NCBI GenBank assembly: GCA_001464355.1
Contig: LNEU01000026.1
Coordinates: forward strand, 186,001-250,000
DNA: 64,000 nt
Source of the DNA: Burkholderiales bacterium Ga0077544
GTDB taxonomy: Bacteria > Pseudomonadota > Gammaproteobacteria > Burkholderiales > Burkholderiaceae_D
Direction: 5' to 3'
Positions within the stretch are counted from its first letter, which is position 1; the number at the start of each line of letters is the position of its first letter. The notes under the pieces were generated by a model that worked only from the letters and a program-made list of their open reading frames with translations, was not told where the DNA came from and searched no databases. The position numbers were made by a program, and so were the translations under genes. This document shows positions 27,593 through 35,284 of this stretch, piece by piece.

Positions 27593-30500
27593 ATGAATAA
27601 GCCGTCGTTGACTGCAAGCGATTTGCTGACGCTAGGCGCGGCAGAATCGCATATCCGCTGGCTAGCAACGCCTACTGCGTCCAGTATCCAATATCTCGAC
27701 TTGATAGAGCCGGTCAGGCGTCAAGACGGACGTGCGCCCATGCTTCGGCCACAAGCCGTCATTGAGTTCGAAGGCCAGCCACTCCTCTATGTTATTGACG
27801 GCCGGGGGCTTGCCAATCATTCGGAAACGACACGCGCCGGGATTGCAAGCACGCTTCACGTCTTGACGTTGCGTGGCGACCCAGCCTATTTGGCGATTCT
27901 TGAACACGGCCGTGTAGTGCTACACCCCGTCTTGCTGAAAAAATCGTTCGATAACAGTATCGTCTGGGAGACGCAGCAAAATAGTCCTCGCTCTCTTGTG
28001 CAAGACCTTGTCGCCGAAACAATCGACGGTTTGCCGGGTCGCAACACGGCGAAGCGTGCTGCCGTGCACGACCTGCTCTTCCGATTGCTGACCGAGGCAG
28101 CCGATGCCTTGTTCAAGATTCCTGCCCTGGAAGGACGACACGACGATGTGTTGGCGCTGATTGGTCGCGCACTGTTCGCTCGGTTCCTGATCGATCGGGG
28201 GATCATGACGGCCGAGGCCTTTCCAGAACTGAAAGATGAACCCGAAAAATGTTTCGCGTCATCAACCAACGCTTCGCAAACATGCAAATGGTTAGATAAA
28301 GCATTCAACGGCGAGCTACTGCCACTTGCAGAAAAATGCTACCCGGCCTATTTCACGCATTTGACTGAAGAAGACGACAGCGTCTTCAATGTGCTTTCGA
28401 ACATTATCCACCGCTCACCTGGGAACCAGCTGACGTTCGAGTCGCAGTGGCAGGACTTAGACTTCGCGCACGTTCCGGTCGGTTTGCTCAGCGAAGTATA
28501 CGAGCGCTATGCCCATCGTCATATTGGACATAAGGCGAAGAAAGAAAGTATGCATTACACGCCGCGCCACATCGCGGAGTTCATGATTGAAGAAGCCTTT
28601 GCTGGACTTGATGTAGAGCGGCGCCATCAGGCTAGACTACTCGATCCTGCGGCAGGTGGCGGTGTCTTTCTCACACTGGGCTTCCGCAAACTTGTCGCAC
28701 AGTTATGGGAGAGAAACAGCCGCAGGCCGACACGGCGCGAAATCCGTAATATATTGAACGGACAGATCCGGGGATTCGACATCAATGCGTCGGCTTTGAA
28801 GCTTGCCGCCTTGGGCCTCTATCTCACCGCGATCGAACTCGATCCGAACCCGACCGATTTCAACGGCCTGCCATTTGAACCTCTCTTCGGCACTTCGGAC
28901 AAAGCCACGCTCAAGACAGTATTAACTCATGCGCGGCTACCAAATGAGTCCGATGACAATCCTTATGTCTTGGGGAGTCTCGGGCCAGCTATTGGCAACG
29001 AACATCGTAAACAATATGACATAGTCATTGGCAATCCACCTTGGTCGGGATTGAGCAGTAACGTCGAGGCAAAAACGGTCGCCAAGCAGTTCCATGGGAT
29101 CATTCGAGAAGTTGCTCGCGCCCGTGCAGACGAAAATGAGCAACACGCCGAGCTCGAAGCAATTGCCGCTGGTTACGAGAACCCCGATGGCGTACCGGAT
29201 CTCCCATTTGTGTGGCGCTCAATGGAGTGGGCTGCCGACGGCGCCATCATTGCACTGGCACTACACGCACGTCTTCTGTTCAAGCAGGCGAATGTGGGCG
29301 CGCGCGCGCGTCATGCCCTGTTCTCGAGTGTCAGGGTAACGGGAGTACTCAATGGCGCCGCAGTGCGTAAAGAAAACGTCTGGCCAAACGTCAGCGCCCC
29401 TTGGTGCTTGTTTTTTGCGCGCAATGAAGTGCCAGGTGATCACGACATTTTCCAATTCGTCAGCGTGGAGCTCGAAAAGCCTTTGAATGGGCGCGGTCGA
29501 ATCCGTATTGACGAGAAAAGTGCACAGCCAATCGAACTGTCGATGCTCAAAGCGAAACCATACTTGCTTAAGACACTATTCCGCGGAACGAATATGGATG
29601 CGGCGGTGATGGAGCACATCACCGCGCTCAAAACTATGCGAATCAAGGATTACATGTCCTTGCACAACTTACGCAGTGGCGAAGGCTATCAGTTGTTTGA
29701 AAAAGGTGGCGACGCAAAGGACGCCAGCAAAATGATCGGCATGATTGATCTACGCCGCGAATGGTCGCCACGATTCGCTATAAACGACGCTGACGCCTTG
29801 CCGTTATTTGAGCGCCAGACGGTGCATCGTCCGCGCGACATAGCTATCTACCGCGGCCCGCTCGTAGTCATTCCCGTTTCTATTCCGGAATCGCCAGATA
29901 ATGGGATCGGCTTAATTTCTAAGCAGGCAATCGCCTACTCAGAATCATTCAGCGGCTATTCGATGTACGGCTTCGAGGCGGGAAACTCTTACGCACTTGC
30001 GTGCTATCTCCACATACTTACCTACAGTAAACTATTCCGATATTACGTGCTAATGACCAGCGCTCAATTCGGAGTAGAACGCGACTCACTTCAAAAGGAA
30101 GATGTGGATGACTTCCCGCTAATTCCTTTCGAGACGCTGGATGCGAACGCCGTTGATCTGGCGAAACGCCTATCCCACGCGATCGCGCAGGGAGAAATGC
30201 CTTGGTCAAAGGTTGACCACTTTATCTTCGGTTTATACGGTATCGAGTTGGAATTCCAAGGCGTGATTGCGGATACCCTTTCAGTATCATTGCCATATCT
30301 GGCAACCTCTGAGCGTGCTGAGCAAACGCCTGATGCAACTGAAATCGAAGTGTTTAGATCAGCACTCGAGGAACACCTTAAATCGTTATTGAATCTTGTC
30401 GGCGTCAGCGTTGCGGTGAAGGTCCATTCTCCCGTTACTGGCTCATGGGCTTTTCTCGATGTAATCTGCAATGGGTATACGCCGACAGCCTGGGATAAGC

Positions 30501-30685
30501 GCTGGCTACGAGAGCTTGCCGACAATCAAGGCGCTAGCGGGATTTTATTGGCCGATCCACCCTACCACATCGGCATAGGTTTGCTTGCCCAATATCGCTA
30601 CTGGACTCCATCACGGGCGCATCTATGCGCGCTTACCATCATTCGCGAATATGGCGACGCATTAGCGTCTGCCCGTCCCGTCTGA
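27593..30685 (+). CDS. N6-adenine DNA methyltransferase (Eco57I-like)
   Basis: This 1030-residue protein contains an adenine-specific methyltransferase core at about 320-620. The segment MHYTPRHIAEFM precedes the SAM motif DPAAGGG at 351-357, and the catalytic motif NPPW lies at 481-484. The layout resembles Eco57I-like and BREX PglX-like enzymes. The N-terminal 200 residues do not show a clear PD-(D/E)XK nuclease motif, and the C-terminal 400 residues probably recognise DNA. The nuclease role may lie in the next gene, 4 bases downstream. GC content and codon use are higher than in the flanking genes. Confidence 0.8.
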   Translation: MNKPSLTASDLLTLGAAESHIRWLATPTASSIQYLDLIEPVRRQDGRAPMLRPQAVIEFEGQPLLYVIDGRGLANHSETTRAGIASTLHVLTLRGDPAYLAILEHGRVVLHPVLLKKSFDNSIVWETQQNSPRSLVQDLVAETIDGLPGRNTAKRAAVHDLLFRLLTEAADALFKIPALEGRHDDVLALIGRALFARFLIDRGIMTAEAFPELKDEPEKCFASSTNASQTCKWLDKAFNGELLPLAEKCYPAYFTHLTEEDDSVFNVLSNIIHRSPGNQLTFESQWQDLDFAHVPVGLLSEVYERYAHRHIGHKAKKESMHYTPRHIAEFMIEEAFAGLDVERRHQARLLDPAAGGGVFLTLGFRKLVAQLWERNSRRPTRREIRNILNGQIRGFDINASALKLAALGLYLTAIELDPNPTDFNGLPFEPLFGTSDKATLKTVLTHARLPNESDDNPYVLGSLGPAIGNEHRKQYDIVIGNPPWSGLSSNVEAKTVAKQFHGIIREVARARADENEQHAELEAIAAGYENPDGVPDLPFVWRSMEWAADGAIIALALHARLLFKQANVGARARHALFSSVRVTGVLNGAAVRKENVWPNVSAPWCLFFARNEVPGDHDIFQFVSVELEKPLNGRGRIRIDEKSAQPIELSMLKAKPYLLKTLFRGTNMDAAVMEHITALKTMRIKDYMSLHNLRSGEGYQLFEKGGDAKDASKMIGMIDLRREWSPRFAINDADALPLFERQTVHRPRDIAIYRGPLVVIPVSIPESPDNGIGLISKQAIAYSESFSGYSMYGFEAGNSYALACYLHILTYSKLFRYYVLMTSAQFGVERDSLQKEDVDDFPLIPFETLDANAVDLAKRLSHAIAQGEMPWSKVDHFIFGLYGIELEFQGVIADTLSVSLPYLATSERAEQTPDATEIEVFRSALEEHLKSLLNLVGVSVAVKVHSPVTGSWAFLDVICNGYTPTAWDKRWLRELADNQGASGILLADPPYHIGIGLLAQYRYWTPSRAHLCALTIIREYGDALASARPV

Positions 30686-30689
30686 CGCC

Positions 30690-31418
30690 ATGGCTGGTAC
30701 ATTCACGAAACGGCCGTCTGCGTATCAAGGGATGCCCTATCGGGGTTTTACCGATCTAGAATTACTCCTAGTTGAGAACGCACTGCGGCTGGCTTGGACC
30801 GAGTCGGTAAAGCGATTTAATTGCCACAAGATCGACTTCAGCAAAGGCTTAGAGGATGACATCTCCAGCGCGCTCGTGATGGTATTCGACGACATCTGGA
30901 CGAACAATCGCGAATTGCTGTTTGATTTCGCTAAGCTGCTCCAGCCGGTACCTGAATTCAACAGCTATCACGGTGCATTCGACTATCGCGGCAAAGCGTT
31001 GAACTTTCGCCCAGACCTAACTTTCCGTCGAGCTTATACACCACCGGGTATGAGCGCGCTAAATGGTTGCCTGTTTATAGAAGCCAAAGTAATCGACGCC
31101 GCTCGAACCATGGGGACGTATTGCTCTGATGGCCTTATCCGCTTTGTCGATGGAACATACGCCTGGGCAATGCCGCAGGCTCTCATGCTCGGTTACGTGA
31201 ATCAAAAAAATAAAAACTTACCGCAGCCACTTACCAAACACCTTGCCCTCCCAGGGAAAAAGCAGACCTACAATCTTAAAGTTGGACCAACGGCTTTCTC
31301 TTTGTCATCGTCTAATAATCCTTCTCATATCACGGTTCACGAGCGGAGCTGGACATATCCAGAAACAAAAGCATCGCCGGGCGATATTAAAGTACTGCAC
31401 CTTTGGCTGATGGTGTGA
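30690..31418 (+). CDS. PD-(D/E)XK-type nuclease candidate of the R-M operon
   Basis: This 242-residue protein has no familiar name, but a possible PD-(D/E)XK nuclease core is visible: RPDL with D109, followed by the strand LFIEAKV with E131 and K133. It starts 4 bases after the methyltransferase stop, so the two are translated together. The pairing fits a restriction enzyme with its methylase. Its last third has polar repeats and a lower GC content than its upstream partner. Confidence 0.6.
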   Translation: MAGTFTKRPSAYQGMPYRGFTDLELLLVENALRLAWTESVKRFNCHKIDFSKGLEDDISSALVMVFDDIWTNNRELLFDFAKLLQPVPEFNSYHGAFDYRGKALNFRPDLTFRRAYTPPGMSALNGCLFIEAKVIDAARTMGTYCSDGLIRFVDGTYAWAMPQALMLGYVNQKNKNLPQPLTKHLALPGKKQTYNLKVGPTAFSLSSSNNPSHITVHERSWTYPETKASPGDIKVLHLWLMV

Positions 31419-31746
31419 GGCGCCATATTATTCCTAACATAGCCCTGACTTATTTAATTCGAATACTTGTCCACTACTATGTGGTTCGGTAAGCATTCGT
31501 ATGAACGTATAGCTGTGGCGACACCTCAACGTCGCTACTCGTTTCGACCAAAATAACAACAACACCGCTTTAAATTACAAACCAGATAATAAATGGCATA
31601 ATTATTACTGGCTTAGATAGAAGCCAGCCACCCGTCGTAGCAAAGCTGTTGACAGCACTGTCTCTATTTCCTCATATTTTTATGCCAATCTGTTGACTCA
31701 GAACCGGTAGACGGGTGACGCTTCGCCAAAAGTCAGGAGCATTGTC
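31419..31746. other. Intergenic region with no recognised feature
   Basis: This 328-base AT-rich gap between the nuclease candidate and the DUF5623-like gene has no supported gene. No long hairpin or repeat was found. A ribosome-binding site (AGGAG) stands at the right end for the next gene. Confidence 0.4.
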
Positions 31747-33051
31747 ATGTCAAATACATCCATACATCCGTCGACAATCGATGGAATCAAACGACTCGCA
31801 AAAGAAGTTAAAACTGAGCGCGGCATTAAACATACAGCAGCATTAGATGAAATCTCGCGCGCAGCTGGATATTCAAATTTCAAACACGCTAGAAACTCCA
31901 TTCAGCAGTCGCAGCCAAGTTTCAGTATTTTTATTACGGCCTATTGGCTAGATAAAAAAACTCAGCTAAGAGGGCATGAGACGCTGCAAATACAAATATC
32001 AGAACCGATATCCGCATTAATTAAGCCGGCTCATTTATTTTTGAATCGTGGATTATCTCGCTTTCGTTTAGAGGCCCCAGATCATCTAGCAAACAAACAT
32101 CTTGCAAGCTCGAAGGTAGATGCGCAAGGGTATGCAAAGACGGCGGCATTAACAATGCAATTTATTGATGCGACAAAATTAGTTCCATGTGTGTCATATG
32201 CACGGGCATTGCCTAAAGCGGCAAATGGGAAGACCATCCCAGCAATGGATCATTCCAGCATCTGGTACGACAGAAAAACAAAACGCTATCTAACTGCTGA
32301 TGAGCCGTATGAGCCTGCAGCCTTAGGTCAATCGTCCGAACGCACTTCATGGGCTAATAAAAACCAATTCTCGATTGCCAAGCCAAATTGGCCTGGCATG
32401 TATAACCCAACCGGAAATAGTCGTTTGTACCTCTTTTCTCACAATGAAAAAGGTATCCCTTTAGGTCCATTGGTCTCAAACCTAAATCAATTACATGCGA
32501 ATCCAATTAGAGATACATGGATCGATAATTCAGATGGATCTGTATGGTTTTATAGTCCAGGCAAATTGGCTCACTTGGGGAAAGAAAATACTGTTCGCAC
32601 GGTGCCAAAACTATCCACTGGCACAAGAAATAGCGTCGAATACAATCAAACCTTTGTTGGTCCTCAACGACGACCCGCAGCAAAAATGCCAATTGAAAAG
32701 CACACTGACGTCGGCACACTGCTGAAATCAGTTCTGGCCGTGACGTACAAACGTAAAAGTGTTTACAACAAATTGAACAGTGTACGTAGCACTTTGGATG
32801 AATGGGTTCAACGTGAGTATACGAGTGAGGAAGAACTGTCTCAAGAAAAATTTGCTAATCTTTATTACGGCGGTCTAGAGCACTCATTAGCGGAAAAGAT
32901 GGATCAGCACACCCGGCCTACTCATATAAAAAATATTGCAAGAGTGAAGATAATTCTCGTTGAGAATTATCCCGATTGTGCCCCTCTGCGCGGAATTTTA
33001 AGAATGATAGACTCCGCCACGACTTCGTTACAGTCTTGGGTTTTTAAATAG
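31747..33051 (+). CDS. Hypothetical protein, DUF5623-like
   Basis: This 434-residue protein has an N-terminal segment with the pattern IDGIKRLAKEVK...GIKHTAALDEISRAAGYSNF (about 12-50), which resembles a short helical domain found in DUF5623-type and other proteins of mobile regions. The rest is not recognised. AGGAG is placed 7 bases before the ATG. A strong terminator follows at 33057. It is a single-gene unit between the R-M operon and the next minus-strand gene. No function is proposed. Confidence 0.5.
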   Translation: MSNTSIHPSTIDGIKRLAKEVKTERGIKHTAALDEISRAAGYSNFKHARNSIQQSQPSFSIFITAYWLDKKTQLRGHETLQIQISEPISALIKPAHLFLNRGLSRFRLEAPDHLANKHLASSKVDAQGYAKTAALTMQFIDATKLVPCVSYARALPKAANGKTIPAMDHSSIWYDRKTKRYLTADEPYEPAALGQSSERTSWANKNQFSIAKPNWPGMYNPTGNSRLYLFSHNEKGIPLGPLVSNLNQLHANPIRDTWIDNSDGSVWFYSPGKLAHLGKENTVRTVPKLSTGTRNSVEYNQTFVGPQRRPAAKMPIEKHTDVGTLLKSVLAVTYKRKSVYNKLNSVRSTLDEWVQREYTSEEELSQEKFANLYYGGLEHSLAEKMDQHTRPTHIKNIARVKIILVENYPDCAPLRGILRMIDSATTSLQSWVFK

Positions 33052-33056
33052 GAGCT

Positions 33057-33084
33057 AAGACCGACATAAGTCGGTCTTTTTTTT
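33057..33084 (+). terminator. Rho-independent terminator
   Basis: Perfect 9-base arms AAGACCGAC/GTCGGTCTT around ATAA are followed by six more T. It ends the plus-strand gene at 31747-33051, whose stop codon is 6 bases upstream. Confidence 0.93.
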
Positions 33085-33086
33085 CC

Positions 33087-33111
33087 TGCGCCGCAATTTT
33101 ATTGCGGCGCA
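33087..33111. terminator. Second hairpin between convergent genes
   Basis: Perfect 11-base arms TGCGCCGCAAT/ATTGCGGCGCA with a 3-base loop lie directly after the stop of the minus-strand gene at 33113. There is no T run on the minus strand, so termination efficiency is uncertain. The two adjacent hairpins insulate the converging genes. Confidence 0.65.
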
Positions 33112-33112
33112 A

Positions 33113-33883
33113 TCACAAGCTCCGATTCGATGGGAGTACAAGCTGTCTACTTAATTGGCCCAAATAAAGCAAAGAAGAAGCCTCCGTACTAGGATCTATG
33201 CGCACCTTTAGCATTGCATCAATCGCAGCCATATAAAACTCCACGTGATACCCCCGCTCTGCAAAATTCTCAAAGAAAAAATTGTCGAACCATCGATCTA
33301 GTTGCGACTCTAGCAATTTTCGAATCTGCCATTCGACCGCTTGTTCCGTGGCCAGATACAAATTCCAAAGCAGGGAAAATTGATCAAGATGCGGCAAATT
33401 ATGAAGTGACAAAGCAAGTGAACGCTTATACAAGGCTGGCAGGCCGAGCTCCATCGCTGTTGTACTAAATTCGTCAGAGGTCAGCGGGTCGATTCGCACT
33501 AACGAATAGCGCTCGAGAAGGGCATCGGTCCGATTCTCTAAAACCTTAGCTTCAACAAAATGCTCTTGAAGGAAATCCCAAATATCAGCGCGATATAACT
33601 CTTCCGTACCAGCGAACGATGGATGAGCGCCTACCGCAGCCGCTAGCTCTGATGCGCTTCGCCAGTCTTTATTACCTGTCGGTTGCCGCGCATTTTTCCC
33701 TTTTATCGCTCCAAATACCCTTGCCCGCAAATCTGGAGTCAGAGACACACCAGGTTTTCTCGCAAATTCTTTATCCAGACGATGATCACTCCAATCAGTG
33801 CGGCGTGCCACTTCGTCGTACCACGCCCACATCCGCGCCTTTTCAGCCCAGTGCTTCTTTTTCGTACCGCTCCCTGATCCCAT
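33113..33883 (-). CDS. Hypothetical helical protein
   Basis: This 256-residue protein is not recognised. The N-terminus (GSGTKKKHWAEKARMWAWYDEV) is basic and aromatic, and the rest is predicted helical with many leucines and acidic residues. It converges on the DUF5623-like gene, with a hairpin at its 3' end. It lies between the R-M operon and the tns operon and may be transposon or defence cargo. Confidence 0.5.
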   Translation of the reverse strand: MGSGSGTKKKHWAEKARMWAWYDEVARRTDWSDHRLDKEFARKPGVSLTPDLRARVFGAIKGKNARQPTGNKDWRSASELAAAVGAHPSFAGTEELYRADIWDFLQEHFVEAKVLENRTDALLERYSLVRIDPLTSDEFSTTAMELGLPALYKRSLALSLHNLPHLDQFSLLWNLYLATEQAVEWQIRKLLESQLDRWFDNFFFENFAERGYHVEFYMAAIDAMLKVRIDPSTEASSLLYLGQLSRQLVLPSNRSL

Positions 33884-33964
33884 TAGGTTTTTTATAAATC
33901 GTTTGTTAAAACCTAGAATTTATCAAAAAAAATATCCATCATTTGGAAAAATGCACGCACATCA

Positions 33965-34276
33965 ATGGAAATCAAGATGACACCCAATGCGGAAATCCAG
34001 GATCTGAAAACTCGAATGCACGTAGAACATGGCCCGTTATTGCAGGGATCTGCTCTCTACCGAGCGTTGGGTTACAACACCTATGCGGCATTTCACAGAG
34101 CGCGTCAGCGGGGCGACATTGGGGTACACATATTCCCAATTGCAGGACGCAGAGGTATTTTTGCCCTAACCGAAGAAGTAGCAAATTGGATTATCAAACA
34201 GGCGGGTATCGTCGAAGACGGCGCGGTCGCCGATTCTCAAGAAAAGGAGAAGGAACAATCAGCGCCACATGCATAG
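33965..34276 (+). CDS. Small hypothetical protein, possible DNA-binding
   Basis: This 103-residue protein carries LLQGSALYRALGYNTYAAFHRARQRGD (about 25-50), which looks like a helix-turn-helix of the excisionase/MerR type found in plasmids and mobile elements, and a C-terminal tail rich in acidic residues and lysine. The start may be at 33965 or 33977. It lies 292 bases upstream of tnsA and could regulate the element. Confidence 0.45.
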   Translation: MEIKMTPNAEIQDLKTRMHVEHGPLLQGSALYRALGYNTYAAFHRARQRGDIGVHIFPIAGRRGIFALTEEVANWIIKQAGIVEDGAVADSQEKEKEQSAPHA

Positions 34277-34567
34277 CGCTGGCATGCAAGAAGAAATCGT
34301 CATTTTGAGCGAAGCCGCATCAAATGGCCAAGGCTTAAGGTAAAACTACAACTATCAACTATTGAAAGGAGTATCGCACTGCCATCACGACCTCTGAAAA
34401 CAAAATGACCCAAGCGCGCTAACGCTTGAGTCATCTAAAGAAGTGTTCTTTTGCATCGAACGCTTCCAATATAAAGGGAGAGATTAAAGCTGTCAAGCTT
34501 TGGTCGACGGGATTTCTGCTGTCTAAAAAATCTACTTTATACAGGGAAGATTGGCGTGTGACATCGT
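34277..34567. other. Region between small gene and tnsA, expected transposon end
   Basis: In Tn7-like elements the right end lies just upstream of tnsA. This 291-base gap has no gene. It contains a 12-base imperfect hairpin at 34405-34434 (one mismatch, 6-base loop) and, at 34448-34460, a 13-base word CTTTTGCATCGAA that also occurs in the terminal repeats at 45819-45831. No clear TGT end or repeat array was found here. Confidence 0.4.
34405..34434. repeat. Imperfect hairpin upstream of tnsA
   Basis: Arms ATGACCCAAGCG and CGCTTGAGTCAT pair in 11 of 12 positions around CGCTAA. It may be an end of a small RNA, a terminator of the gene before, or part of the transposon end. Confidence 0.55.
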
Positions 34568-35284
34568 ATGTCCACAACACAAACAACTGCGTTCATCGCG
34601 CAACATCTCACCATCGAGTGGGCGAAACCAGGTCAACGTGCACGCAAAATCGTCCGTCGATCAAATTTGCGTGTAACCGGCAAGTTTCCATCATTCCGGA
34701 ACAATACTTCGGTCCACTGGGAATCGTTTAACGAAAGAGACTGCGTTATTCGGTTAGATGCTAATCCTCGCATCGTTAGTTTCAAAGAACAACCAGCCAC
34801 GCTCACATACTTCCTTAACGGAAAAACATACAAACATTTTCCCGACCTATTCGTCTTAGGTAACGGTCGCGCAGCATTTATTGAAGTTAAATCCCATACA
34901 GATCCTGATCTCTGTGAGGCGATAGAGCGTGGCGATGCAATACGGCCAGTCTTGCTTATGCAAGGCTTCGATTATTTCGTCGTAACTGATTTGGAAATCC
35001 GTCAGGAACCACAGTTCTCCGATGCCAAGATTCTCTTGCGATTAGGGCGCAATCCAGTATCCGACATTAGAAAAGAACAGCTGCGCCGCTTTTTCTTACG
35101 CAAGCCACCACAATGGCGAGATATCGTGTCCGGCACTTTTGGTGAGAATGCAGTATTCGACGTCTGTCGGCTTCTTCTCGAAGGCTATTTTTCGTATGAC
35201 CGGCGCTACGCGTTGTCAGCCACTTCAGTCATCAGTACAACTCCATCTGCGTCAACATCAGAGGAGAATTCCTCATGGCTATAG
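34568..35284 (+). CDS. tnsA: TnsA-like transposon endonuclease
   Basis: TnsA cuts the 5' ends of the transposon and makes excision complete. The 238-residue protein has the PD-(D/E)XK catalytic residues D93 (in HFPDLF), E106 and K108 (in FIEVKS). The C-terminal third should contain the winged-helix domain that contacts TnsC. It overlaps tnsB by 10 bases. The last 20 residues (SATSVISTTPSASTSEENSS) are a Ser/Thr-rich tail. Confidence 0.9.
   Translation: MSTTQTTAFIAQHLTIEWAKPGQRARKIVRRSNLRVTGKFPSFRNNTSVHWESFNERDCVIRLDANPRIVSFKEQPATLTYFLNGKTYKHFPDLFVLGNGRAAFIEVKSHTDPDLCEAIERGDAIRPVLLMQGFDYFVVTDLEIRQEPQFSDAKILLRLGRNPVSDIRKEQLRRFFLRKPPQWRDIVSGTFGENAVFDVCRLLLEGYFSYDRRYALSATSVISTTPSASTSEENSSWL

Noticed and set aside
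27593-30685. Assignment of the methyltransferase to BREX (pglX) or DISARM
   Set aside because: No pglZ, brxC, brxL, drmA/B or other partner is nearby; only a small HTH gene and a small nuclease-like gene are linked.
34426-34731. 101-codon plus-strand frame overlapping tnsA
   Set aside because: It overlaps the tnsA start in another frame and has unlikely composition (many Cys, His, Ser).
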